From contig NZ_JAJFEQ010000015.1 in the NCBI RefSeq assembly GCF_020707265.1, forward strand, positions 1 through 64,000: 64,000 nt of DNA, read 5' to 3'. Origin of the DNA: Massilia sp. IC2-477. GTDB lineage: Bacteria; Pseudomonadota; Gammaproteobacteria; Burkholderiales; Burkholderiaceae_D. A model generated the notes under the pieces. It did no database searches. It saw only the letters and a list, made by a program, of their open reading frames with translations, and was not told where the DNA came from. Positions 20,544 through 29,075 of this stretch are shown here, piece after piece. The translations under genes and the position numbers were made by a program. The stretch's first letter is position 1. Each line of letters begins with the position of its first letter.

Positions 20544-21485
20544 GTGATTATCCGAGACAGGCCCTCCGGCCTCAAGCTGTTCCTGCTGCTGCGCGGTTCG
20601 ATCCTCCCCCGGATCCTGCCTTCGCTGATCGTCAACATCGCGATCGCCACCCTGGTTACCTGGCTGCATGGCGCCCTGGGCGACGTCAAGATCACGCTCA
20701 CCCCCATTCCCTTCACCCTGATCGGCCTGCCGCTCGCGATCTTCCTCGGCTTTCGCAACAACTCGGCCTACGACCGCTTCTGGGAAGGGCGCAAGCTGTG
20801 GGGCGCGCTGCTGCTGCACAGCCGCAGCCTGGCGCGCCAGTGCCTCAGCCTGATCGACGGCCCGGATACCGCCCACATCCGCAACGGCATGCAGGACCTG
20901 CGGGTACGGATGGTCCTGCGCGCCGGCGCCTTCTGCCACGCCCTGCGCGATGCGCTGCGCGGCCTGCCGCCTGACCCCGCACTGACCGGGCTCCTGCTCC
21001 CGGCGGAGCGTGAGGCAATGCAGCGGGCCCCGAACAAGCCCGACTACCTGATGCAGCGCATGGGCCAGGACCTGCGCCTCGGCCTCAAGGAGGGTCGCAT
21101 CGAGGCCTGCCTGGCCGCGAACATCGACACCACCCTGTCGGCGATGACGGCCAGCGCCGCCGCCTGCGAACGCATCAAGAGCACCCCGATCCCGTTCTCC
21201 TACACGCTGCTGCTGCACCGCACGGCCTACCTCTACTGCTTCCTGCTGCCCTTCGGCCTGGTCGACACCATCGGCTTCATGACGCCGCTCGTGGTGGCCA
21301 TCGTGGCCTACACCTTCTTCGGCCTGGACGCCCTCGGCGACGAACTGGAAGAACCGTTCGGGCTGGAGCACAACGACCTGCCCCTGAACGCGATCTGCCG
21401 TGCGATCGAGATCGAGATGCGCGCCGCGCTTGGGGACGACGACCTGCCGCCGCCGCTGGCGCCGGTCGATTACTGCCTGACCTGA
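20544..21485 (+). CDS. Bestrophin-family anion channel
   Basis: A 313-residue inner-membrane protein of the bacterial bestrophin (UPF0187/YneE) family, which forms pentameric anion or cation channels. The family signature GFRNNSAYDRFWEGRKLWG is at about residues 71-89. Hydrophobic segments lie near residues 25-45, 52-72, 215-238 and 240-262. The start is GTG 20544; no strong ribosome binding site is visible. It is divergent from the MarR-type gene, which is therefore its most likely regulator. Confidence 0.88.
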   Translation: MIIRDRPSGLKLFLLLRGSILPRILPSLIVNIAIATLVTWLHGALGDVKITLTPIPFTLIGLPLAIFLGFRNNSAYDRFWEGRKLWGALLLHSRSLARQCLSLIDGPDTAHIRNGMQDLRVRMVLRAGAFCHALRDALRGLPPDPALTGLLLPAEREAMQRAPNKPDYLMQRMGQDLRLGLKEGRIEACLAANIDTTLSAMTASAAACERIKSTPIPFSYTLLLHRTAYLYCFLLPFGLVDTIGFMTPLVVAIVAYTFFGLDALGDELEEPFGLEHNDLPLNAICRAIEIEMRAALGDDDLPPPLAPVDYCLT

Positions 21486-21489
21486 GAAA

Positions 21490-22329
21490 CTAGGACCGCG
21501 CGCTCAGCCAGTCCAGCGCTTGAGGCGCTGCGGCAAGCACGGAGATATGGCCGTCGCCCTCGCGGCGCCACAGCTCGGCCGAGGAGCAATGCCGGGCCAG
21601 CCATTCGGCATGCCCGATTGGCGCGATGCGGTCTTGCTCGCCGTGCAGCAGGAGCACCGGCTGCGTTAGTTGCGCGCAGTCGAAGCCCCAGGGCGTCACA
21701 TAAGCGATATCGTCATCGACCAGCCCCGCAGGTCCCTTGGCCGTGGCCGGGCCGACCACGCTGTCGAACCAGGACCAGGGACCGGACAGGGCGGTCCAGT
21801 CGGCCTCGATGAACATGGCCGCATCGAATTCGGGGTTGGAAGCCTCGTACGCGGTCTTGGCTGCGCGGCCGGCGAGGGCGGCGCGCAGGCTATCCTGAGC
21901 CGCCGGACGCATGCCGGCGAACCAGTCAAGGCCATTGGCATCAATGGGTGCGAGACCGGCGACGCAGACCGCCGCCAGCACGCGTTCCGGGAGCAGGGCG
22001 GCGCAGGCCAGCGCATGTGGGCCGCCGCCGGAATGTCCCATCACGGCGAAGCGTGCAATTCCGAGCCGGTCCGCGATGCGCGCCACATCGTGGGCGGCCG
22101 AGGCCACGTCGCGCCCCGGGCGCGCGCTCGAGCCGCCGTAGCCGGGCCGGTCGTAGCCGATCCAACGGATGCTCAGCCGCGCCGCATCGTCGAAAAGCGG
22201 CGCCGGCGGTGGTCCGATGTTGGGCGTGCCATGCAGCCAGAACACAGCCAGTTCCGCGCCCGTGCGCGGCCCTTGGTCATAAAAGTGCAGCGTGCGCCCG
22301 TCGTCCAGGGCCAGGTCCCCTTCCTGCAT
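21490..22329 (-). CDS. Alpha/beta hydrolase
   Basis: A 279-residue alpha/beta-fold hydrolase. HGTPNIGPPPAP forms the oxyanion region. The nucleophile elbow is GHSGG with Ser100. An acid follows in LLHGEQDRIAP, and the catalytic His is H261 in GDGHISVL. ATG 22329 is preferred to an in-frame start at 22362 because AAGGAGC lies just upstream. There is no signal peptide. The substrate is unknown, and esterase or epoxide-hydrolase-like activity are both possible. It ends five bases from the convergent bestrophin gene. Confidence 0.85.
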   Translation of the reverse strand: MQEGDLALDDGRTLHFYDQGPRTGAELAVFWLHGTPNIGPPPAPLFDDAARLSIRWIGYDRPGYGGSSARPGRDVASAAHDVARIADRLGIARFAVMGHSGGGPHALACAALLPERVLAAVCVAGLAPIDANGLDWFAGMRPAAQDSLRAALAGRAAKTAYEASNPEFDAAMFIEADWTALSGPWSWFDSVVGPATAKGPAGLVDDDIAYVTPWGFDCAQLTQPVLLLHGEQDRIAPIGHAEWLARHCSSAELWRREGDGHISVLAAAPQALDWLSARS

Positions 22330-22380
22330 GCTCGCTCCTTGTGCCGGACGGGCGGCGCCCATCCGGCCTTGATGTTGCGA

Positions 22381-24018
22381 TTACTTCGACGCGGTGCGCG
22401 CCTTCCCGAACGGATCCCCCGCCTTCCACACCGGCGCCTTCGGCGCATCCGCCACCATGCGGCCCAGGTTCAGCGTGAACTGCGCCTGCTGCACCATGCC
22501 CGACAGGTCCCAGTTCGGATCGTATTCATCGTTCGCCTGGTGGTAGCGCGCGCCATAGGCCTTGCGCTTGGCGCTGCTCGCTTCCACGTCCTTCACCCAG
22601 TCGTGGCCCTGGCCCACCGAGAAGGCCGGCACACCTGCCTTGGCGAAGCTGAAGTGGTCGCTGCGGAAGTAGCCGCCGCCGAGGTCCGGTTTGCTTGGTG
22701 CGATCACCATGCCCATGCTCTTGGCGGTGGCGGCCGCCATCGCGCCCAGGTCGGTGCGCTCGCTGCCCGGGGTGGAGACGTCCTTCACCAGTCCGACGAA
22801 ATTCAGGCTGTCGAGGTTCAGGTTGGCGACCGTTTTCTCCAGTGGCCACAGCGGCTTGGCGGCATACGCGGCGCTGCCCAGCAGGCCCTGTTCCTCGGCT
22901 GCGACCCACAGGAACATCTGGCTGCGCTTGGCCGGGTTGCGCACGGCTTCCTGCGCCATCGCCAGCAGGGCGGCGGTGCCGGAGGCATTGTCGACGGCGC
23001 CGTTGAAGATGGTGTCACCCTCGGTACCCTGCTTGCCCATGTGGTCCCAGTGGGCGCTGTACACCACCAGCTCGTCCTTGAGCTTCGGGTCGGTGCCCGG
23101 CACCACGCCGGCCACGTTGAACTCGTTCAGGGTGCGCACCTCGGCGCGCGCCTCACCTTTTACGCGGGCGTTCAGGACCACCGGCTTGAAGTTCTTGTCT
23201 TCGGCGGCAGCGCGCAGCTGGTCGAGGTCCTGGCCGGCGGCGGCAAACAGCTTGCGCGCCGTGGCGTCGGTCATCCAGCCCTGCAGGCCGGTGCCCAGCT
23301 TGCCCTCGGCCAGCTGGAAGCGCTCGGCTGCGGCCCAACTGTTCTGCACCACGCTCCAGCCATAGGAGGCCGAGGCATCGGTGTGGATCAGCAGCACGCC
23401 GGCCGCACCCTGGCGTGCCGCTTCTTCGAGTTTATAGGTCCAGCGGCCGTAGTAGGTGAGGCCTTCGCCGTTGAAGCGCTTCGGTTCCGCGGTGGTCGGC
23501 TTCGGATCGTTCACCATCATGACCAGCACCTTGCCCTTGAAGTCCTGGCCCTTGAAATCGTCCCAGCCTTCTTCCGGGGCGCTAATGCCATAACCGACGA
23601 AGACCATCTCGGCATCCAGGGTGTGATCGGCTTTCGCATCACCCGGACCCCAGACCCAGTCGCTGCCGAACTGCAGCGGCAGCGCCTGGCCGCCGGCGAC
23701 CAGGCCGAGGTTGCTCTTCTGCGGCAGGGCGCGCACGCCGGCAATCTTGACCGGCTGGCGGAAACTGCCCTGGTTCGCCGGCTGCAGGCCGATCGCGGCG
23801 GCCTGGGTTTCGAGGTAGGTGACGGTCAGTTCGCCGCCGCGCTGGCCGGTGCCGCGGCCTTCGACGGCGTCCGAGGCCAGGAAGGCGAGGTGGGCGCGCA
23901 GCGGCGCCTCCTTGACGGTGGCGGCTTGGACTTTCGGCGAGGCGGCATGGGCCGGGTAGGCCAGCGCCAGGCTGCCTGCAAGGGCGGTAAGGACAACGGA
24001 GGAGACAATCTTGTGCAT
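22381..24018 (-). CDS. Secreted M28 family zinc aminopeptidase
   Basis: A 545-residue exported peptidase. ATG 24018 follows AGCAGGA and gives a signal peptide ending AYPAHA. The M28 metal and catalytic residues are complete: H323 and D325 in SAHWDHMG, the bridging Asp in GAVDNASGTAAL, the Glu pair in VAAEEQGLLGS, Asp in LNLDSLNF and His in YHQANDEYD. A protease-associated insert lies at about residues 130-250. It follows the membrane M28-like gene on the same strand after a 64-base gap, so the two may be co-transcribed. Confidence 0.93.
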   Translation of the reverse strand: MHKIVSSVVLTALAGSLALAYPAHAASPKVQAATVKEAPLRAHLAFLASDAVEGRGTGQRGGELTVTYLETQAAAIGLQPANQGSFRQPVKIAGVRALPQKSNLGLVAGGQALPLQFGSDWVWGPGDAKADHTLDAEMVFVGYGISAPEEGWDDFKGQDFKGKVLVMMVNDPKPTTAEPKRFNGEGLTYYGRWTYKLEEAARQGAAGVLLIHTDASASYGWSVVQNSWAAAERFQLAEGKLGTGLQGWMTDATARKLFAAAGQDLDQLRAAAEDKNFKPVVLNARVKGEARAEVRTLNEFNVAGVVPGTDPKLKDELVVYSAHWDHMGKQGTEGDTIFNGAVDNASGTAALLAMAQEAVRNPAKRSQMFLWVAAEEQGLLGSAAYAAKPLWPLEKTVANLNLDSLNFVGLVKDVSTPGSERTDLGAMAAATAKSMGMVIAPSKPDLGGGYFRSDHFSFAKAGVPAFSVGQGHDWVKDVEASSAKRKAYGARYHQANDEYDPNWDLSGMVQQAQFTLNLGRMVADAPKAPVWKAGDPFGKARTASK

Positions 24019-24082
24019 GGTTTCCTGCTGCGTGGTTGATGGGTCGGTGCACGGTGTGCATCGACCATTGTATGCCAACCCA

Positions 24083-26389
24083 TCAGTAAAACCACAACAC
24101 ATCCGAAGACACTGTCATGCCCGTTCCCGGCATCCGCTTGGGGGCGCCGGGCGGCAGCAGGTGCTCCGGCAGGCCGGGCATGCGCTCTTCGACGATCACC
24201 GCCAGCACGTCGACGTCCGGGACGTCGATCGTGAAGCGCAGCAGCTGGTCTTCCATGCCATACAAGGACAGCGACCACGCGCTTTCCTTCGACGTCAGCG
24301 CGTGTCCGTTCAGCGTGGAGCGGTGCGGCTTGCTGCCGGCCGCCCACATCTCGATGTGCGGGGCGCGGTTCTTCGAGCGCAGCGTGAATTCCACCTGGCG
24401 CAGCTTGGGTTCCTGCTTCGGCTTGGCCAGGCGCGGACTGCGCAGCAGGAAGGCTTCCGGGAAGGCGATGTCATCGATCTTCGGCGCCACCGCATACCAC
24501 TGGCGCGGGCTGTGCCAGCCGAATGCGTCAACGTTGATTGCCGGCCGCTCCAGGTTGGGGAACAGCTGCTTCGACCACGGGTCGAGCGGCTCGGGCGGCA
24601 GCAGCCACCAGGAACGCCAGCTGTTCATGTCCTTCAAATACACCAGGCGGTTCGGCGCAATGCTCGGGCGCTCCTGCGGCAGCGGCGTGGCGCTTTGGCC
24701 CGGCAGTGCCACGCAAGCGGCAAGCGCCAGCACCACGGCGCCGATCACCACGCGTCCGAGCGGCAGCAGCAGGAACAGGCTGGCGAAGCACAGCAGCATC
24801 ATCGCGATCACCACCGCCGGCACGTACAGCCCCTGCGGCGCAAGTCCGGTCCAGGTGTCGCGCAGCGCCGGCAGCATGAGCAGCAGCGCCGGAGCCAGGC
24901 CGGCGGCCAGGATCAGCAGGCGCAAGAGCGCGCGGTCTTGCGCCTGCGGCGCCTGCAGCGCGGTGAATGCCGCGAGCGCCGCGGTGAGCGGCCAGGCCAG
25001 CAGCCAGGCGGTGTCCGGCGCCTTGAGGAGAATGAGCAGCAGCGCCACGCTCAGCCAGGCCATCGCTCCCAGGAACACGGAAACGCCGCCGGCGAACCTG
25101 CGCAGCAGGTACAGGGCGCCGATGAACAGGCCGCTGCCTGCGACCAGGAACACGATCGCCGGCCCGCCGTCCTGCAGGCGGGTCAGCGCGCTGAGTTCTT
25201 CGTGCCGTTCCCACAGCAGCATGCGCGCCGCCACCAGCAGCAAGGCGATGCCGAAGATCCCCTGCAACACGGGCGCCACGGTGCTGCCGCTGTCCACCAG
25301 CGCCCGGCGGTAGCCGCGCACCAGCATCAGCACGCACAGCGCGCCCAGGCCCCAGCCCAGGATGGCCGGATGCTGGACGCCGCCCGCCAGCGGCAGGGTG
25401 AACCAGGCGTGCGGCTGCGAGCCGCCCCGCGCCAGCGTCGCGTCGCCGTAGTGGCGCGCCAGGCGCAGCATGTTCTCGCCCAGGCGCGCCACCATGGCCG
25501 GATCCAGGCGCTCCACGCTGTCGAGGGTGCCCTCGGCGTCGAGGCGCCGGCCGGTGTTCACGAACAGCAGGATTGGGGCATCGATCGCGGCCAGGGGACC
25601 GATGCGCGGCGTGTCCGGCAGCATCTTGACCAGGCGCGCCATCAGCGAGGAACCGTCGGCCTCGAGCGCCAGCGCCCGGCCGCGCAGGGCGCTGCTGCCG
25701 GCGCCGGCGGCGTCGTAGAGCGTCAAGGGCCCGGCGCTGCCGGCGGCGTCGAACTTGAGCGTGAGCCCGACTTCGCGCGCCAGCGGGTGCTGTTCGGCGA
25801 AGGCCTTGGCGCCCAGCCCGCCGACGTCTTCGCCATCCATGAACAGCAGCAGGATGTCGTTCGCATGCGCCGGGCCGTTCTTCAGGGCGCGCGCGGTCTC
25901 CAGCATGGCCGCCACCTGGCTCGCGCCGCGCGCGGCGCCCAGCGAGTTCTTGCCGCTGTCGTAGTGGGTGGCCAGCAGCAGCGCCGGACGGCGCAGGCGG
26001 TCGGCCGCGCTGCCGGGCAGGCGCACCACGATGTTGTGTACCAGGCCGATCGTCATGTGGACGTTGCCGCCCCAGTAGCGGATGCTGGATTTCTGGACGG
26101 TGGTGGTCTGCACCATCGGCGCCAGGCCCATGGCACGCAGCTGCCCGACGATGTAGTCGCGCGCGGCGGCGTTCATGCTGGTGGCGATCGGGCGGGGGCT
26201 GGCAGCCAGCTCGGACACGTGCCGCATCATGCCGTCGAGCGGGGGCGGCGCATCCTGGACCGGCTGCGTGGGGCCGCGGACGGCGCTCCATGCCAGCAGG
26301 GCCAGCACGACGATGGCAAACAGGCCGGCCGCCAGCGCGGCCAGGCCGGGGGCGCGCGGCGGCGCCGTCGGTACTCCAGCGGTAGACAT
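24083..26389 (-). CDS. Membrane-anchored M28-like protein lacking metal ligands (probable pseudopeptidase)
   Basis: A 768-residue protein starting after AGAGGAGAGAGA. One membrane helix lies at about residues 17-38, an M28-like lumenal domain at about 55-330, some eight hydrophobic segments at about 335-560, and a C-terminal beta-rich domain after that. This resembles the ER peptidase ERMP1/Fxna layout. H142 and D144 (ATHYDSG) are present. The loop that normally reads GASDDGAG is G151-A-A-R-G-A-S, so the bridging Asp is missing. The Glu-Glu pair is E187-D188. It is probably catalytically dead or altered, perhaps a partner of the intact M28 peptidase downstream. Confidence 0.8.
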   Translation of the reverse strand: MSTAGVPTAPPRAPGLAALAAGLFAIVVLALLAWSAVRGPTQPVQDAPPPLDGMMRHVSELAASPRPIATSMNAAARDYIVGQLRAMGLAPMVQTTTVQKSSIRYWGGNVHMTIGLVHNIVVRLPGSAADRLRRPALLLATHYDSGKNSLGAARGASQVAAMLETARALKNGPAHANDILLLFMDGEDVGGLGAKAFAEQHPLAREVGLTLKFDAAGSAGPLTLYDAAGAGSSALRGRALALEADGSSLMARLVKMLPDTPRIGPLAAIDAPILLFVNTGRRLDAEGTLDSVERLDPAMVARLGENMLRLARHYGDATLARGGSQPHAWFTLPLAGGVQHPAILGWGLGALCVLMLVRGYRRALVDSGSTVAPVLQGIFGIALLLVAARMLLWERHEELSALTRLQDGGPAIVFLVAGSGLFIGALYLLRRFAGGVSVFLGAMAWLSVALLLILLKAPDTAWLLAWPLTAALAAFTALQAPQAQDRALLRLLILAAGLAPALLLMLPALRDTWTGLAPQGLYVPAVVIAMMLLCFASLFLLLPLGRVVIGAVVLALAACVALPGQSATPLPQERPSIAPNRLVYLKDMNSWRSWWLLPPEPLDPWSKQLFPNLERPAINVDAFGWHSPRQWYAVAPKIDDIAFPEAFLLRSPRLAKPKQEPKLRQVEFTLRSKNRAPHIEMWAAGSKPHRSTLNGHALTSKESAWSLSLYGMEDQLLRFTIDVPDVDVLAVIVEERMPGLPEHLLPPGAPKRMPGTGMTVSSDVLWFY

Positions 26390-26460
26390 TCTCTCTCCTC
26401 TTGTTCGTATTGTTGTCGGTGCTGCGGGTGTGGTCGGCGGTGTTCTCCTAATAACAGGCG

Positions 26461-26487
26461 AAAAAAAGCCCGCGATGGGTGCGGGCT
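26461..26487 (-). terminator. Terminator downstream of tonB
   Basis: Read on the minus strand, AGCCCGC and GCGGGCT pair (26481-26487 with 26467-26473, loop of 7), followed by a run of T residues (26461-26466). It lies 20 bases after the tonB stop. Confidence 0.85.
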
Positions 26488-26506
26488 AAAAAGGGACGGG
26501 AAAGAC

Positions 26507-27172
26507 TTATTCGAGTGTCCAGACGTAGGCGATCTGCCCCCAGCCTGCCTGGGCCGCGCCATTGCTCATGGCCGGCTTGAACTGGCACAGGCTCAGGGCG
26601 TTCAGCGCGGCGCGATCCAGTTCGCGGTGGCCGCTCGACTTCTGCACCTTGGCATCCTGCACGCGGCCATCGGTGCCGACCAGCAGCGCCAGGGTCACGG
26701 TGCCGGTGTCGCCGTTGCGCGCCGCATTGATCGGGTAATCCGGCTTGGCGCAGCCGTCTGCATTGGCCAGCACCGCGCTGAACATCTGGCCGGGGTTGCT
26801 GTTGCTGGTCGCCGGCTCGGCGGGCGGCGCGTCGGTGTTGGAGGGTTGCGACTGTTCCGGCACCGGTTCTGCTTCGGTAGTGGCCTGCACCTGCTGTTCC
26901 ACCGGGGGCGGCGGCACCTCGACTTCCGTCTTCGGCACCACGATCGGCGGCTTGACCGCCTTGGTCTGCGGCGTCGGCGGTTGTGCAGGCGGTGGAGGTG
27001 GGACTTGCGGCTGGACCCAGACCGTCACATCGTCGAGCAGCTTCGGCAGGGTGAAGGTCTTGGCGTTCATCATGTTGACGACACCCAGGGCCACCAGCGC
27101 GTGCAGGCCGGCGACGAGGGCGAACTTCCCGGCCTTGCCGCCGGTCCCATCGTTGAGTTGTGTGAAGTGCAT
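26507..27172 (-). CDS. tonB: TonB family protein
   Basis: A 221-residue TonB protein that passes proton-motive energy from ExbB-ExbD to outer-membrane receptors. An N-terminal membrane helix lies at about residues 15-35. A long periplasmic Pro/Glu/Val-rich spacer follows (QPQVPPPPPAQPPTPQ and more). The TonB C-terminal domain starts near residue 140 (KPDYPINAARNGDTGTVTL) and ends AYVWTLE. No exbB or exbD lies nearby, so it must use unlinked partners. It has its own promoter and terminator and is monocistronic. Confidence 0.88.
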   Translation of the reverse strand: MHFTQLNDGTGGKAGKFALVAGLHALVALGVVNMMNAKTFTLPKLLDDVTVWVQPQVPPPPPAQPPTPQTKAVKPPIVVPKTEVEVPPPPVEQQVQATTEAEPVPEQSQPSNTDAPPAEPATSNSNPGQMFSAVLANADGCAKPDYPINAARNGDTGTVTLALLVGTDGRVQDAKVQKSSGHRELDRAALNALSLCQFKPAMSNGAAQAGWGQIAYVWTLE

Positions 27173-27261
27173 GGCGATCTCCTCCTTGTTGTTACGTCCG
27201 GCAAGCGCATCGCAGGACTTTTTGCTTAGGGAAAGATGTGCATCTGACAGCTTATGGAATC

Positions 27262-27291
27262 AATATATGCTAGGTGCTAGCAATGTGTAAA
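27262..27291 (-). promoter_or_regulatory. tonB promoter with a palindrome in the spacer
   Basis: On the minus strand TTTACA (27291-27286) and TATATT (27267-27262) are 18 bases apart. The spacer holds the dyad GCTAG-GTG-CTAGC (27269-27281), well placed for a repressor to block polymerase. The rest of the 323-base gap to the response regulator gene at 27496 shows no coding frame. Confidence 0.6.
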
Positions 27292-27495
27292 GCGGTTTCT
27301 GAGCAGTTTTGCTTCCAGTTGTAAGAGAACTGGCACCCGAAGGGAGTTTGGATGGGGTCTCGCGTCGCGCCCCGTTGTATGAAATAATCCTCTTGCAACC
27401 CGCATGCTTTCCGTCGCTTGGCACACATAGCTGCCACGGATTGGTAAGCAGATGTAAGCGGGTTATGTCAGCAGCCGAAAACAGGAGTGATACTG

Positions 27496-28146
27496 GTGTC
27501 CGAACAGAAAAAACCGATCCGCGTCATGCTTGCGGACGACCATCCGATCGTCATGACCGGGTTTGCCATGTCGCTGGAGGCGGCCGGCATGCAGGTAGTG
27601 GGACAGGCCAAGACCCCGAGCGAAGCGGTGGCCCTGTATGCGTCGCAGCAGCCCGACGTCGTGATCCTCGACATGCGCTTCGGGACCGAGCTGACCGGCC
27701 TCGATGCCGCCCAGAGCATCCTGAAGGACGATCCGAGCGCGCGCATCATCTTCCTCAGCCAGTTCGACCAGGACAGCCTGATCAAGGAAACCTACCGCAT
27801 GGGCGCGCACGCCTTCGTGACCAAGGACTGCGACCCGTCCGACCTGGTCACCGCGGTGCGCCACGCGCACGACGGCAAGCTGTACTTCCTGCCGCAGATC
27901 GCTTCGCGCCTGGCCAGCATGGCGGTGCGCGGCGACGTCACGCCGCAGTCGCAGCTGGACGAGCGCGGCCTGGAGATCTTCAAGCTGATGGCCGAGGGCC
28001 TGACCAACGCCGAAATCGCCGAGAAGCTCGACCTGTCGACCAAGACCATCAGCAACGTCAGCCAGTCGATCAAGGAAAAGCTGGGCGTGCACCGCCAGGC
28101 CAACATCACCTTGCTGGCCGTGAAACACGGCCTGATCGAGCCTTGA
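27496..28146 (+). CDS. NarL/FixJ family response regulator
   Basis: A 216-residue regulator. The receiver domain has the acidic pair in LADDHPIV and phospho-acceptor D59 (VVILDMRFG). A LuxR-type DNA-binding domain follows at about residues 150-210 (LTNAEIAEKLDLSTKTISNV). GTG 27496 is the chosen start, eight bases after AGGAG; an in-frame GTG at 27487 overlaps that site. Its TGA overlaps the next gene by four bases, and the kinase two genes on is its likely partner. Confidence 0.92.
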   Translation: MSEQKKPIRVMLADDHPIVMTGFAMSLEAAGMQVVGQAKTPSEAVALYASQQPDVVILDMRFGTELTGLDAAQSILKDDPSARIIFLSQFDQDSLIKETYRMGAHAFVTKDCDPSDLVTAVRHAHDGKLYFLPQIASRLASMAVRGDVTPQSQLDERGLEIFKLMAEGLTNAEIAEKLDLSTKTISNVSQSIKEKLGVHRQANITLLAVKHGLIEP

Positions 28147-29075
28147 TTTTTTCGCGCACCCTGCGCGCGGCCCTGGCCGCGCTCGCGCTGTGCATCGGCT
28201 CCACGGCTGGCGCGCAGTCGCCCAGGGACGACGAGATCATGGGCTACCGTTCCCAGATCATCACCGGCGACGACAGCGAAGTCACGCGCCGCATCGCCGA
28301 AGACCTGTACAAGCGCCTGCTGCCGACCTTCGCCGCCTTTCGCACCGAGCTGGCCCAGCGCCACCGCATGCTGTACGTCGCGATCGGCCCCACGGCCCTG
28401 CGCGACGCCATCTCGCGCCGCTGCGACTGCGTGGTCATCTCGGCCTTCACCTCGAGCCAGGTGTGGCGCTCGCTCACTTCCAGCCTGTCGCCGGGCCGCG
28501 CGGCGCGCTTCAGCGCCGTGTATGCCGAGCCGGCGCCGGCCGACCAGCTGCGCCTGGCCGCGCTGCTGTACGGGCGCCCGGCGCGCGTCGGCGCCATCCT
28601 CGGCCGCGAAACCGCCTTCCTGCGTCCGACGCTGGAGCCGGACGTCGACGTCCAGGCCTTCGCGCCCGGCGAAGACATCAACCACGTCCTGAACCAGATG
28701 ACGCGCGCCGAGGCCCTGCTGGCGCTGCCCGACGGCGACGTCTACAACCCGGAAAACGTGCGCAACATCCTGCTCTCGACCTACCGCCGCAAGCAGGGCG
28801 TGATCGGCTTCTCGGCCGACATGGTGAAGGTGGGGGCGCTGGCCACGACGTATTCCGAAATCGAGGACATCAACACCCAGGTGGCCGAGGTCGCGGCCCA
28901 TTACGTGGCCACCGGCGAGCTGGCGCCGCCGCAGTTCCCGCACTACTTTCGCACCGTGGTCAACGAAGGCGTGGCGCGCTCGCTCGACCTGCGCGTGACG
29001 AAGGAAGCGCGCAGCTTCGCGCGGCTGCCGGCGCGCGCCGCCGCCATTCCCGACGCGGCAGCGCGCAGGCCATGA
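28143..29075 (+). CDS. Periplasmic ABC-type substrate-binding protein, sensory partner
   Basis: A 310-residue exported protein starting at TTG 28143 inside the TTGA overlap with the response regulator. The signal peptide ends near STAGAQ. The C-terminal lobe (LPDGDVYNPENVRNILLSTY, then RRKQGVIGFSADMV) fits the ABC_sub_bind family (PF04392, TrpX-like). No permease or ATPase is encoded here. Instead it is wedged between a response regulator and a histidine kinase with four-base overlaps on both sides, so it most likely feeds ligand information to the kinase. Confidence 0.85.
   Translation: MIFSRTLRAALAALALCIGSTAGAQSPRDDEIMGYRSQIITGDDSEVTRRIAEDLYKRLLPTFAAFRTELAQRHRMLYVAIGPTALRDAISRRCDCVVISAFTSSQVWRSLTSSLSPGRAARFSAVYAEPAPADQLRLAALLYGRPARVGAILGRETAFLRPTLEPDVDVQAFAPGEDINHVLNQMTRAEALLALPDGDVYNPENVRNILLSTYRRKQGVIGFSADMVKVGALATTYSEIEDINTQVAEVAAHYVATGELAPPQFPHYFRTVVNEGVARSLDLRVTKEARSFARLPARAAAIPDAAARRP

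Noticed and set aside
24011..27229. 1072-codon plus-strand frame opposite the M28-like and tonB genes
   Set aside because: It has an Arg/Gln/His-rich composition typical of an antisense shadow in GC-rich DNA; the minus-strand genes have clear motifs, ribosome binding sites and terminators.
27309..28142. N-terminal extension of the binding-protein frame
   Set aside because: The frame is open upstream of 28143, but it overlaps the whole response regulator. The signal peptide begins only at TTG 28143, in a four-base overlap typical of this operon.
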